A stretch of DNA of 64,000 nt from Halosolutus gelatinilyticus (GTDB lineage Archaea; Halobacteriota; Halobacteria; Halobacteriales; Natrialbaceae). A program made the translations under genes and the position numbers. How positions within the stretch are numbered: the stretch's first letter is position 1; every line of letters starts with the position of its first letter. The notes below the pieces were generated by a model, which worked only from the letters and a program-made list of their open reading frames with translations, searched no databases and was not told where the DNA came from. Below, piece by piece: positions 34,799 to 43,982 of this stretch. The stretch is from the NCBI RefSeq assembly GCF_023028105.1, contig NZ_CP095492.1:186001-250000 (forward strand), given 5' to 3'.

Positions 34799-36088
34799 AT
34801 GCAAGAACTGAACGTCGCCCTCGTCTCGATCGGCGGACTGACGGTGCTGTTGAGCCTCGCCGCCGGGCTTCTGGAGGACCGGTCGTACCTCCCGTCCGAG
34901 CCGATCGCGGCGACGGCACTCGGGGTCGTTCTGGGTCCGTCCGGGTTGGATCTCCTTCACCTCTCGGGCTTGGGGGAACCGCTCGCGGTCCTGGAACAGC
35001 TCGCCAGGCTCACGATGGGACTCGCGGTGATGGCCGCGGCGCTCAGGCTTCCCGGACGGTACTTCCGGGCGAACGACCTCGCGATGACGGTCGTCCTCGT
35101 TCCCGGACTGGTCGCGATGTGGCTCGTCAGCGGCGGGCTCGTCTACGCGTTGCTCGACGTCCCGCTCTGGACCGCGCTGCTCGTCGGGGCGATCGTCACG
35201 CCCACCGATCCGGTGCTGGCGGGAACGATCGTGACGGGCGACATTGCGGAGCGGTACATCCCCGAACCGATTCGCAACCTGCTGACCGCCGAGTCCGGCG
35301 CCAACGACGGTCTGGCGTACTTGCTCGTCTTCCTCCCGGTTCTGGTCCTCGAGCATTCGCCCGGCCGAGCGCTGGCCGCCTGGCTGTTCGAGACGTTGCT
35401 GTGGGAAGTCGGCGCGGCCGTCGCGATCGGGGCTGCCGTCGGCGCGGCCGTCGGCTGGATCGAGCGCGAGTCCAGCGAGCACGCCCTCCTCGAAGAATCG
35501 TCGCTGCTCACCATCACGATCGCGTTCTCGTTCGCCGTCCTCGGCGGCGTCAAGCTGCTGGGAAGCGACGGCGTCCTCGCGGTGTTCGTCGCCGGATTGT
35601 TGTTCAATCGCTTCGCCCAGGCCAGGGACCGACTCGACGAGCAGAAGGTCCAGGAAGCCATCCTTCGACTGTTTACGTTCCCGGTCTTCGTCGCCTTCGG
35701 TCTGGCGCTCCCCTGGGAGCAGTGGCTCGCACTCGGCTGGACCGGCGCGGCGCTCGCGGTCGGAATCCTCCTCCTGCGTCGCCTGCCGATGGTCTTCGTC
35801 TTCGATCGGTTCGTCGATTCCGTCGACGATCGCGGCGCGCTCTTCGCGGGTTGGTTCGGCCCGATCGGGATCGCAGCCCTATTCTACGTGACGGTCGCCC
35901 ACCGCCTGATCGGGAATGAGATCCTCTGGACGGCGACCAGCCTCGTCGTTGCGAGTTCGGTGCTGGTCCACGGTCTCACGGCCTCTCCGCTGACGAAGCT
36001 GTTCGGCCGGACGACGGATCGGGACCGATCGCAGTCGGCGGCCGACGGGAGCGAGCCGGAGCCGGAATCCGCGTTCGCCGACGGGTGA
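34799..36088 (+). CDS. CPA1-family Na+(K+)/H+ antiporter
   Basis: The 429-residue membrane protein has about 12-13 helices and the cation/proton antiporter hallmarks: T-P-T-D-P-V near residue 136 and E-S-G-A-N-D-G near residue 165. The latter contains the N-D pair thought to bind the ion. Met at 34799 (M-Q-E-L-N-V-A) is taken as the start because the additional upstream residues are not membrane-protein-like. It ends with a short acidic cytoplasmic tail and would expel Na+ in exchange for protons. Confidence 0.88.
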   Translation: MQELNVALVSIGGLTVLLSLAAGLLEDRSYLPSEPIAATALGVVLGPSGLDLLHLSGLGEPLAVLEQLARLTMGLAVMAAALRLPGRYFRANDLAMTVVLVPGLVAMWLVSGGLVYALLDVPLWTALLVGAIVTPTDPVLAGTIVTGDIAERYIPEPIRNLLTAESGANDGLAYLLVFLPVLVLEHSPGRALAAWLFETLLWEVGAAVAIGAAVGAAVGWIERESSEHALLEESSLLTITIAFSFAVLGGVKLLGSDGVLAVFVAGLLFNRFAQARDRLDEQKVQEAILRLFTFPVFVAFGLALPWEQWLALGWTGAALAVGILLLRRLPMVFVFDRFVDSVDDRGALFAGWFGPIGIAALFYVTVAHRLIGNEILWTATSLVVASSVLVHGLTASPLTKLFGRTTDRDRSQSAADGSEPEPESAFADG

Positions 36089-36204
36089 CGGCCGCCACCA
36101 GCGACGTCGAGACGAAAACGCCGAGGACGTAGGCGAAGGCGGCCCCCGACGAGCTTCGCAGTCGCACGCCGGAGGCTTTTGCTGCCCGTTCCCGTAGGCC
36201 GACT

Positions 36205-37299
36205 ATGTGCGCCCTTAGCCAGTGGGAGTGGGACGCTCACCGGATCATCTGGATCGGTCTCGGACTCGTCGTCGCCCTGGCGATCGGGTTCGCGCTCTTC
36301 TCGTACCTGGGGACCCTCCTCTTCGCGATCTTTCTCTACTACGCCACCCGGCCGCTCTACCGCCGGCTCGATCGCCACCTGAACCACCCGAACGTGACGG
36401 CGACGGTTACGATCCTGCTGATCGTCGTTCCGATGGTGGCCGTCGTCTGCTACGCCGGGCTCGTCGCCCTCCAGGAGCTCAACCAGTTCCTCGCCGGGAG
36501 CGACATCGGCGCCTACCGATCGGCGCTCGATCCGTACCTCGCGATCGCCCGGCAAGGGAACGTCGATCGGCTTCGGGAAGCCCTCGCGTCCGACACGGGC
36601 CGGTCGGTCGCGTCGGTGCTCCGACAGGGACTTCCGGACGTCCTCAATCGTCTCTCGACGGTCGCCGGCGTCGCCGTCGGCGTGCTCGCGCGGTTTTTTC
36701 TCATGCTCACGTTCCTCTTTTACCTGCTGCGCGACGACGGACGACTCCGCCAGTGGTTCGTTCGCAGCGTCGACGGCGACGAGGATCTCGTTTCCTTCCT
36801 CGACGGCGTCGACGACGACCTCGAGACGATCTTCGTCGGTAACCTCGCGGTGGTCGGGGTCGCCGCCCTCGTCGCCGCCGGCACCTACGTCGGCCTGAAC
36901 CTGCTCGCCTCGGGGCAGGTCGTCGGCACGCCCGCGCTGCTGGCCGTCCTGATCGGCATCGGAACGCTGATCCCGGTCGTGGGAATGAAGATCGTCTACG
37001 TCCCGTACGGCCTGTACCTCCTCGCGCTGGCGCTCGCGACCTCGACGCCGCTCTGGCAGCCGATCGCGTTCTTCGCGCTCTCGCTCACCGTCGTCGACAC
37101 GATCCCGGACTTCTTCGCCCGATCGCTGCTCTCGGCGCGCAGCGGGATTCACATCGGGCTCGTCCTCCTCGGCTACTTTCTCGGGACGCTGGCGTTCGGC
37201 TGGTACGGCCTGTTCCTCGGCCCGATCGTCGTGGTGCTCGCCGTTCACTTCGCCCACGAGCGGTTCCCTCGCCTCGCGACCAGTGCCCTCTCCTCGTAA
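36205..37299 (+). CDS. AI-2E-family transporter (PerM/TqsA-like)
   Basis: The 364-residue protein has the AI-2E pattern: two N-terminal helices, a short third, a long amphipathic soluble stretch (about 85-150), and four or five C-terminal helices with G-T-L-I-P-V-V-G near residue 253 and F-F-A-R-S-L near residue 300. Members export small molecules or act as Na+/H+ antiporters in some halophiles. It follows the CPA1 gene by 116 bases in the same direction, so an ion-homeostasis role is plausible but unproven. Confidence 0.82.
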   Translation: MCALSQWEWDAHRIIWIGLGLVVALAIGFALFSYLGTLLFAIFLYYATRPLYRRLDRHLNHPNVTATVTILLIVVPMVAVVCYAGLVALQELNQFLAGSDIGAYRSALDPYLAIARQGNVDRLREALASDTGRSVASVLRQGLPDVLNRLSTVAGVAVGVLARFFLMLTFLFYLLRDDGRLRQWFVRSVDGDEDLVSFLDGVDDDLETIFVGNLAVVGVAALVAAGTYVGLNLLASGQVVGTPALLAVLIGIGTLIPVVGMKIVYVPYGLYLLALALATSTPLWQPIAFFALSLTVVDTIPDFFARSLLSARSGIHIGLVLLGYFLGTLAFGWYGLFLGPIVVVLAVHFAHERFPRLATSALSS

Positions 37300-37453
37300 G
37301 TCGAGCGTCGACCGGAGCAGCCCCTGGTTTTTCGAGGCGACTCGATCGGTCCCGCGTGCGATGTCTCGACCGTCGACGGACCCGCTTCGGTTTCGGATCG
37401 CGGTCCGATCATCCCTCGGGGACCGTCTGACTTCGATACGCACTCGAGTGGGG

Positions 37454-37497
37454 CTGACAGGGACTCAGTACTTGTCAGTCGGGATAGCGCTAATAAG
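37454..37497 (+). promoter_or_regulatory. Promoter and candidate operator of the rdfA-like operon
   Basis: A TATA-like CTAATAAG at 37490-37497 lies about 30 bases before the ATG at 37527. Just upstream is an inverted repeat, CTGACA (37454-37459) and TGTCAG (37473-37478), with a 13-base spacer, positioned where a regulator could act. Confidence 0.4.
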
Positions 37498-37526
37498 TCT
37501 GGGTACCGAATTGCGTAGCCAATACA

Positions 37527-38282
37527 ATGTGTAAAGTCGACGACCTCATCGAGCGCTACGATCTCACGCCATCGCGTGACGGGTACGAGACGCTCGATGA
37601 GTATCTGCTCGCCCGGTGGAAAGGCGTCGACGGACTGGAGAGCGAGGGGTATCAGGCCCTAACCGAGTGGTTCAATAAACAGGTGCTCAGGGGCGTATAC
37701 GACGAGCAAGGTCGCGATATCGCGGCGTACAGGATCGATGCCGAGTACGAGATCCTGACCGGCGATCGCGATCTCCGTCACGACGAGTTGGCGGCCGACC
37801 TCGCGGCGGATTCTATCGACACCGACGAGCTGGAGGACGAGTTCGTCTCCTGGAGCACGATGCGGCGCCACCTGAACGGGTGTCTCGACGGCGAAAAAGA
37901 ACCGGCGAGATCGACGTCCGACTGGGAACTCGAGAGCGTTGAGGTCGCTCGGTCGAAAACGAGAGAGAAAGCGCGAGCGGCATTGCACTCGCTCTCGTCG
38001 AAGGGGCGCCTCCCGGGGGCGGCGAGCGCCGACGTCGATATCCAGGTCAAGTTGACCTGTCCGGAGTGCCCCACTCGGATCCCGATCGAAGACGCCGTCG
38101 AACGAGGCTACATCTGTAAGGATCACGGTCGGACCGTTCCGCGAGAGTCCGACGGCGACGAAGCGCCCAGCGGCGTGCAACAGGCGATACTTCCTCCTGG
38201 ACTGGCTCAGATCGGCGTCTCGCTCACCGACGACTTGGTTTACACGCTCGATTTCGTCGCTGCGATGGGTGGCGCGATATGA
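37527..38282 (+). CDS. rdfA: RdfA-like rod-determining factor
   Basis: The 251-residue protein matches haloarchaeal RdfA, a factor reported to be needed for rod shape in Haloferax. The N-terminus has C-K-V-D-D-L-I-E-R-Y-D-L and G-Y-E-T-L-D-E-Y-L. The middle has W-S-T-M-R-R-H-L-N-G-C-L, and a C-x-x-C (C-P-E-C near residue 174) with a later Cys (Y-I-C-K) may bind zinc. The C-terminus is fairly hydrophobic. It overlaps the following SMC-like gene by 4 bases (ATGA), the arrangement known for this pair. The assignment relies on recognised sequence pattern and context. Confidence 0.78.
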   Translation: MCKVDDLIERYDLTPSRDGYETLDEYLLARWKGVDGLESEGYQALTEWFNKQVLRGVYDEQGRDIAAYRIDAEYEILTGDRDLRHDELAADLAADSIDTDELEDEFVSWSTMRRHLNGCLDGEKEPARSTSDWELESVEVARSKTREKARAALHSLSSKGRLPGAASADVDIQVKLTCPECPTRIPIEDAVERGYICKDHGRTVPRESDGDEAPSGVQQAILPPGLAQIGVSLTDDLVYTLDFVAAMGGAI

Positions 38283-40066
38283 CTTGGGCCCTCTCGCTCG
38301 CTAACATCGCCGGGATTCGAGAGGGACGAGCAGAACTTTCTCGCGGCGTAAACGCGATCCGAGCCAGTAACTGGCAGGGTAAATCGAGCTTTTTAGCCGG
38401 CATCGAAACGGCCATGGGAACAGCAACTCCCCTCACGGAAGGCGAGGAACGCGGGCACGCCGTGTTAGAGACCTCGGACGACGCGTACCGGGTCGAACTG
38501 CGGCGCGAGAACGGTCGCGTGGTGAGTTCCGGGTCGCCGTTTTTGACCGATGAATACGGTCGCGTCTGCGCCGAACTGTTCGCGTTCCTCGACGAAACGA
38601 ATCCCGTTCGGCAAGCCGTTAGAAACGGAGACAACCTTGAGGACGTGTTGACTCGGCCCCTGGATTTCGAGAACATCGACGAACGGATCGCCGAGTTGCA
38701 ACGCGAACGGGAGCAAGTCGACGCCGAGCTAGAGCAAGCCGAAACGGCAGCCGAACGCCTCCCCTCGCTCGAATCGACGGTGGCCGCGCTCGAATCGGAT
38801 CTCGAGGATCTTCGCGACCGACGCGAGGAACTCGACGCGGCAGGCGCCGCGGGCGATGACGAATCAGGCAACAAACTGAGCGAGGCGCGAGCCGACCGCG
38901 ATCAGTTGGAACGTCGGATTCGCCGACTCGAGGAGACGCTTCGGAGCGCGCGCGAACGACGATCGACGCTCCGAGAGGAGCTCGACGCGCTCGACGTCGA
39001 CGAGAGCGACGAGTTAGAGGCGTCGCTCTCGACGGCGCGGTCGGAACTCCGCGATCGCGAGCGGGATCTCGAACTCTTGCAGTCGATTTACGAGGCGAAC
39101 AAGCGGATGTTGGACGAGGATCGGCTCGATCTGCTCGCCGGCGTCTCCCGATCGCTGACCGACGACGCGGCCGACTGCTGGATCTGTGGCCAGGAGACGA
39201 CTCGCGACGCGATCGAATCGTCGATCGCCGAACTCGGCGAGCGCGTTCGGACGTTGCAGGACGATGCGGAGTCGTACCGCGATCGCGTCGACGAACTCCA
39301 ATCACGAATGAGTGCGATCGAGAGCCAGCGGAAACGGAAGCGTCGTCTCGAGTCGGATCTCAGGGAGGCAGAAGAGACGATTTCTACAAAGAACTCGCAA
39401 CTCGAAACGGCGCGCGATCGACGCGACGAACTTGAGACGGAGATCGACGACCTCGAGGAGAGCGTGCAGGAAGCCACCGACGAACGCGCCGAGGTCGAAA
39501 GCGAGATCAAATACCTCGAAGCCGAGTTGGACGACGCGTCCGACGAACTCGACCGAGCGGACCGACGCGCATCGAAACGACCGCAACTCGAGGACGCGCG
39601 CGCCGAGATTTCCGACGAACTGACGACGCTTCGCGAGCGCAAGGAGACGATCGAGCGCGAAACCCGCGAGACGTTCGAACGCGAGATGCGGGAGCTCGTC
39701 GACGAGTTCGAAATCGGCTTCGAAGTCGCCCGATTAACCGGGTCGTTCGAGCTCGTTATCGCGCGAGAAGGGCGGGAAACGACCGTGGATGCGCTCAGCG
39801 AGGGCGAAGTCGAACTGGTCGGGCTCGTGGTGGCGCTCGCCGCTCACGAGGCGTTCGAGGTCGACGACCTGGTGCCCGTTATTCTGTTGGACGGACTCGG
39901 GAGTCTCGCCTCGGATAACCTGGCGAGATTCGCCGAGCTCATCTCCGAGCGGGCGCCGTTCATCGTGCTGACCGCCTATCCCGAGTCCGAGTCGATCGGC
40001 GGACGGGAGATCGATCCAGCGGGGTGGGACGTCGTCTCCCGAGAGCTCCACGCGGGAAGCGACTGA
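38279..40066 (+). CDS. Archaea-specific SMC-related protein (Sph type)
   Basis: The 595-residue SMC/Rad50-like ATPase has a P-loop-like segment A-S-N-W-Q-G-K-S-S at residues 29-37. A long coiled coil (about 135-480) is broken near residue 300 by C-W-I-C-G-Q, a CxxC zinc-hook-like turn. The C-terminal half-ATPase has L-S-E-G-E (signature-like) near residue 505 and V-I-L-L-D-G-L near residue 537 (Walker B). It lacks the size of true SMC. Proteins of this family accompany RdfA in haloarchaea and are linked to cell shape or chromosome organisation. The 4-base overlap with rdfA implies that they act together. Confidence 0.82.
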   Translation: MTWALSLANIAGIREGRAELSRGVNAIRASNWQGKSSFLAGIETAMGTATPLTEGEERGHAVLETSDDAYRVELRRENGRVVSSGSPFLTDEYGRVCAELFAFLDETNPVRQAVRNGDNLEDVLTRPLDFENIDERIAELQREREQVDAELEQAETAAERLPSLESTVAALESDLEDLRDRREELDAAGAAGDDESGNKLSEARADRDQLERRIRRLEETLRSARERRSTLREELDALDVDESDELEASLSTARSELRDRERDLELLQSIYEANKRMLDEDRLDLLAGVSRSLTDDAADCWICGQETTRDAIESSIAELGERVRTLQDDAESYRDRVDELQSRMSAIESQRKRKRRLESDLREAEETISTKNSQLETARDRRDELETEIDDLEESVQEATDERAEVESEIKYLEAELDDASDELDRADRRASKRPQLEDARAEISDELTTLRERKETIERETRETFEREMRELVDEFEIGFEVARLTGSFELVIAREGRETTVDALSEGEVELVGLVVALAAHEAFEVDDLVPVILLDGLGSLASDNLARFAELISERAPFIVLTAYPESESIGGREIDPAGWDVVSRELHAGSD

Positions 40067-40448
40067 TCGGCGCCCCTCTCCTCACGAGCGGCGATTTCGA
40101 CTCGTCGAATCCTCGCACCGCGATCGACCGGCAGCCGCCGTTCCGCGGAGTGACCGCAGGACACTGCCCCCGCTTACCGGACTCGACGACGGCGGCCGGT
40201 CAATTGTCGTGTGTCTCACAAAAGTACGACTGTAAATATTCGGCACTCGTCCGGAGCGAAGCCGTCAGTACGAAGCGGACGGAAAAACCGCGAGGTGAGC
40301 GGTCCGAGGGCGTCGTCGCCGTCGCTTTCGACGAGCGCGACCCCTTGCTTGCGGCCCGGAACCGATCGATCACCTGTACAGATCGGACCGCCGAAACGCT
40401 GCGCCCATCACCACGGCGACCGGGATAACCTCCAGTCAACCGACCCAC
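40067..40448. other. Gene-free stretch after the SMC-like gene
   Basis: No recognisable protein or RNA was seen. Open frames on both strands are short and lack domain patterns. The 3' part may be the decayed front half of the TrkA-C gene that follows. Confidence 0.25.
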
Positions 40449-40652
40449 ATGTTGACGATCAACACCGCTTTTCCGGCGTCCGGAAGATCGGGACCGGTGA
40501 TACCCGCGGATGCACTGGTCGTCCGGATCGATAGGGAAAGCGAGGCCATCACGCCCACTGGAGAGACGACGATCGAACGGGGCGATTTCGTTACGGTTCA
40601 CTCGCGTACCGGGATCACTGACGACACCCTGAACGTGTTTACTGGTAGATAG
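40449..40652 (+). pseudogene. TrkA-C-like domain remnant
   Basis: The 67-codon frame ends in a TrkA-C/RCK-C-type fold: A-D-A-L-V-V-R-I-D-R, then T-P-T-G-E-T-T-I-E-R-G-D-F-V-T-V and D-D-T-L-N-V-F-T-G-R. This domain is normally the C-terminus of a K+ uptake regulator, an antiporter or a chloride channel. No N-terminal partner domain precedes it. It is most likely a leftover. Confidence 0.5.
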
Positions 40653-41396
40653 GTGCGCTACACGTATTGTCGGTGGTACGGGAAGTGGACGCGCGGCGAG
40701 AAGCCGACGGCCGAAGCCGTCGCGAAGTCGGAGGGCGATGCGTCTCTCAATCCCGCGGACGCCGTCGATCGGATCGACCGAGTTCTCTCGTCGAGGCCGC
40801 TCCAGCGAGACCTTCGCATCGGGACGGCGGAGATCAAGCGACGATTCGGCCGCGATCGGTTCAGATCTGCGTTCAAGAGAATCGTCGAAGCCGCACTCCG
40901 GGGACAGGCCGATCGCATCGAATCCCCCGGCGTTCGCGATCGTCTCCGAGGAGTAACGGCCCCCCTTCGTCAGCTCACCGTACGGATTCGACGGCAGTCG
41001 ATCGTCACAAGGACTAAGGGTCTGTCAACGCGATCTAGCTCGGCGGGTAATTCCTGCTGTGATACGAGTTGTCTGCTGGTTCCTGCCGTGATACCTAGCT
41101 GCTGCTGGCGACGGCGAAGCACGATCGTGGAGCGTCCGAGGAATCGGTTACTGCTCCAGGTCGATCGGATCTTCGACGTCACCCACGATCGACTCCAACA
41201 GATCGGTGATGGTCACCAGTCCGACGACTGCGCCGTCCTCGATTACCAGCGCGAGTTCCTGGTGTTCGGCCTGGAACTGGTCGATCGCGTCGCTCACGTC
41301 GGTATCGGGCGAGAGCGTCATCGGCGGGACCGCCGCCGCTTCGAAGTCGATACGGCCGTCGTCCTCGTCGTCGAGGAACCCGCGGCGCTCGAGTAG
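40653..41396 (+). CDS. Hypothetical protein, only the first ~115 codons plausible
   Basis: A GTG directly after the TrkA-C stop opens a 247-codon frame. The first 115 codons have haloarchaeal-like composition (Y-C-R-W-Y-G-K-W-T-R-G and R-I-G-T-A-E-I-K-R-R-F-G). The remainder overlaps the end of the opposite CNNM gene and looks like antisense. No family is recognised. It may be a fragment. Confidence 0.22.
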   Translation: MRYTYCRWYGKWTRGEKPTAEAVAKSEGDASLNPADAVDRIDRVLSSRPLQRDLRIGTAEIKRRFGRDRFRSAFKRIVEAALRGQADRIESPGVRDRLRGVTAPLRQLTVRIRRQSIVTRTKGLSTRSSSAGNSCCDTSCLLVPAVIPSCCWRRRSTIVERPRNRLLLQVDRIFDVTHDRLQQIGDGHQSDDCAVLDYQREFLVFGLELVDRVAHVGIGRERHRRDRRRFEVDTAVVLVVEEPAALE

Positions 41397-42209
41397 CGAT
41401 GGGACGTACACGATTCCCCGAAAGTCCGAGAGGCCCTCGCCGACCAGCGGATATCGAGTCTGGGGTTGCGCTTCCATCCGCCGGAGGTTCTCCTCGGCCG
41501 GCACCTCGGTCGAGAGGGCGATGACGTCCTCGGGCGGGACCATCACCTCGCGCACCGGTCGCTCCCCGATTTCGAGAGCGTTCAGCACCTCATCACGCCG
41601 GTCTTCGGACACCGCTCCCTTCTCGAGGACCTCCCCCAGCCGGTGACGAAGATCGGCCCGCGATTCGATGACGTCCGCTTCGGCTTCGAGCCAGGCGCCG
41701 GTCATCTCGATCCCGAACAGGCGCAGGGTCGCCTTCGCTACTCCGTCGCCGAAGCGGATCAGGGGAGAGATCAACCACGCGAACCAGTACAGCGGCCGCG
41801 AGCCGTACCGGCAAACCTGCTTCGAGCGCTCGACGCCGAGGTACGTCGGCGTCTGCTCGCCGTGGGTAAGGTGGACCATGTTGATGAGGAAGAACGCGAG
41901 CAACGACCCGGCACCGATCGTCGCGAGCGAGGATCCCCGGAACACCGGTTCGAAGAGCGCCGCCAGTCCCGGCTCCGCGACGATCCCGAGCGCGATGCTC
42001 GTCCCCGAGATCCAGATCTGGCACGTCGTCAGGTACACTTCGAGGTCGTCGGTCATCTCCCAGGCGCGCTGGAGGCCGGGCGTGTCGAACTCGGACTCGG
42101 GGTACTGGCGGGCGCGGGTCAGCCCGAACTCGATCGCCACGAAGTAGGCGTTGATCAGAATCAGCGCGCCGCCGGCGAGCAGGCGGGCGCTAATCTCGAT
42201 CGGCGTCAT
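41148..42209 (-). CDS. CNNM/HlyC-CorC-like membrane protein with CBS pair
   Basis: The 353-residue protein starts at the ATG at 42209. The DUF21/CNNM membrane domain (about residues 5-170) shows four hydrophobic segments, with N-A-Y-F-V-A-I-E-F near residue 22 and G-E-Q-T-P-T-Y near residue 118. A CBS pair follows (about 210-345), with R-E-V-M-V-P-P-E-D at its start and I-T-D-L-L-E near the end. No CorC-C domain is seen, so it is a short member of the family. Such proteins are implicated in Mg2+/Co2+ efflux. The upstream extension to 42293 is not conserved-looking. Confidence 0.82.
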   Translation of the reverse strand: MTPIEISARLLAGGALILINAYFVAIEFGLTRARQYPESEFDTPGLQRAWEMTDDLEVYLTTCQIWISGTSIALGIVAEPGLAALFEPVFRGSSLATIGAGSLLAFFLINMVHLTHGEQTPTYLGVERSKQVCRYGSRPLYWFAWLISPLIRFGDGVAKATLRLFGIEMTGAWLEAEADVIESRADLRHRLGEVLEKGAVSEDRRDEVLNALEIGERPVREVMVPPEDVIALSTEVPAEENLRRMEAQPQTRYPLVGEGLSDFRGIVYVPSLLERRGFLDDEDDGRIDFEAAAVPPMTLSPDTDVSDAIDQFQAEHQELALVIEDGAVVGLVTITDLLESIVGDVEDPIDLEQ

Positions 42210-42337
42210 TGTCGTCCATACCAGACGGACGCGTAAGTGACTGGGGCCGGCAGCGACGTCGGATTCGCGTCTCGCGCGAGGCCAGCCTTGCACATCCTGC
42301 CGTCCATCTTAACGGCATCGGGATGGACGATCGTAAC

Positions 42338-42598
42338 ATGGCCAGTGTTAATAAAGTCGAGACCGAGGACGAGTACATCCACGTTCGCTTCCGCGATCCC
42401 GACGAGTTCGACGAGATTCGGACGCCCGACTGGGCAGAAAATCCGGCCCACTCCGTTTCGGAGGGAAGCGAAGTGCGAATGGGGAAAGCAGAGGGCAGCG
42501 ATGACTGGAAAGTAGAGTCGGTTCTCATCCAGAAGAACGTCGGCGAAGACAAAGCCGAGGAACAGGCGAAGGAGATCGCCGAGAAGATCGAATCGTAG
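42338..42598 (+). CDS. Small conserved acidic haloarchaeal protein
   Basis: The 86-residue product starts M-A-S-V-N-K-V-E at 42338. An ATG at 42323 would add five residues. It has H-V-R-F-R-D-P-D-E-F-D then I-R-T-P-D-W-A-E-N and E-V-R-M-G-K, and ends in an acidic/Lys helix. The charge pattern and wording match a small conserved haloarchaeal family of unknown function. It has no signal or membrane segment. It stands alone between convergent and divergent neighbours. Confidence 0.65.
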   Translation: MASVNKVETEDEYIHVRFRDPDEFDEIRTPDWAENPAHSVSEGSEVRMGKAEGSDDWKVESVLIQKNVGEDKAEEQAKEIAEKIES

Positions 42599-42656
42599 TA
42601 CCGCCCGCTGGCGGTCTCGCGAACCGACGTCCCGAATTCGTGTTCGAGTCGGATCC

Positions 42657-43544
42657 TCACCTCGAATTAGACTCGTCCGTCCGCTCCGTACAGGTTAGCA
42701 CCGGGACGGGCGCGGTGCGGATGACACGATCGGCGAAACTCCCGAGCAGGACTCGATCGATACCGGACCAGCCGTGGGTTCCCATCGCGACGAGGTCGAT
42801 CGCGTTCGAGTCGGCGTACGAGGCGATCTCGTGGGGCACCGAACCGGATTCGATCGCAGTGACGACGTCGGAAACGCCCGCCTGGACCGCGGTTTCGGAG
42901 GCCTCTGCGAACAGCTCCTTGACGTTCTCCTCAACGTCCGCGGGGATTCGGGCTGATCGCGGATCGATCGTCTCGGGGAGTTCGTCGTAGACGAACAGGA
43001 GGTGGAGCGTCGCACCGGTCCGGGCCGCGACCTCGGCGCCGAGGTTGAGTGCGATCTGTGCGTGATCGCTGCCGTCTGTTGGAACGAGCACGGCACCGTA
43101 CGGATACGACCGTCGCACATCCTCCCCCGCGCGAACCGTCAGGACTGGCATTTCGCTCTCAGTAACGACATGCTCTGTGGTGCTCCCCAGTACGTACTCG
43201 CCGATTCCGTGCCGACCATGCGCGCCCATTATGACGAGTCCGACGTCACTGGTGTGGGCGTACTCGACGATCACGTCGCGGGGGTCTCCCTGGATGACGT
43301 GATCGACGACGGCGACGCCACGGTCTTCGGCGCGCGATCGCGCCTCGTCGACGATCTCTTCGCCCTCTTCTTCGAGTACGTCGACGACCTGCTCGCCGAG
43401 GCGGACGAGGCTGGGTTCGTTCGTATTCGCGACGTAGAGGAGGTGCAGTACGACGTCCGTCTCGGCGGCAACATCGATCGCGTGGTCGAAGGCCGCCGTC
43501 GCAGGATCGCTACCGTCGATCGGTACGAGGATCGGATCGTCCAT
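42657..43544 (-). CDS. Universal stress protein with two UspA domains
   Basis: The 295-residue protein consists of two complete UspA domains (about 1-140 and 148-288). Each has the ATP-binding signature G-x2-G-x9-G-(S/T): G-A-H-G-R-H-G then V-L-G-S-T near residue 107, and G-T-H-G-W-S-G then L-L-G-S-F near residue 254. Each domain starts with I-L-V-P-I-D-G-S or V-L-V-P-T-D-G-S. It probably binds ATP and acts in the cytoplasm under stress. It is transcribed alone. Confidence 0.9.
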   Translation of the reverse strand: MDDPILVPIDGSDPATAAFDHAIDVAAETDVVLHLLYVANTNEPSLVRLGEQVVDVLEEEGEEIVDEARSRAEDRGVAVVDHVIQGDPRDVIVEYAHTSDVGLVIMGAHGRHGIGEYVLGSTTEHVVTESEMPVLTVRAGEDVRRSYPYGAVLVPTDGSDHAQIALNLGAEVAARTGATLHLLFVYDELPETIDPRSARIPADVEENVKELFAEASETAVQAGVSDVVTAIESGSVPHEIASYADSNAIDLVAMGTHGWSGIDRVLLGSFADRVIRTAPVPVLTCTERTDESNSR

Positions 43545-43982
43545 ACGTGTCGTTCGGTCCGATGGGGTTTACGTGTAAGGTAACCGTGGAGCTCGTTCGA
43601 CAGCTAGATGCAGCACCACGTCTGTCCCATTTGGTTTACTCTCAGCGGGCGCTATTCAGAGTAGAGTGACGGAGTACGGCGACGGAATTCGTGGAACCTA
43701 CGGCAGAATTCAGTTATCTCGGTGAGCTCGGATAGAGGATCGAAGAGATCCCTTCGTTCCGCGGAAAAAGAACCTGAGGGGGAGAAATCCGTTGCTTTCG
43801 ATGATCTGAACAGCGCCACTGCGCCCGAAATCAATCACACAATCGCTATCAGCCAACCGCGTCTGGCGGTTGCCATCTGGTACAAAAACTACGGCCGCGA
43901 GCACATAAAACACCGTAGTACAGTACCCGAAAGCAGGACGCATAGCGGTACTCATACGCTCGAGAGCTGTACTCTCGACTGC
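43545..43982 (+). promoter_or_regulatory. Upstream region of cytochrome bd operon
   Basis: The first half is gene-free. A CACATAAAACACC TATA-like element at about 43902-43914 lies some 70 bases before the cydA ATG at 43983, leaving a leader. A direct repeat-like GAGAGCTGTACTCTC palindrome at about 43962-43976 could be an operator or a start-region hairpin. The open frame extending cydA to 43722 is not protein-like. Confidence 0.4.

Noticed and set aside
35884-37443. Minus-strand frame of 519 codons opposite the antiporter and AI-2E genes
   Set aside because: Spans two real genes on the other strand and their gap; the composition is typical of antisense frames.
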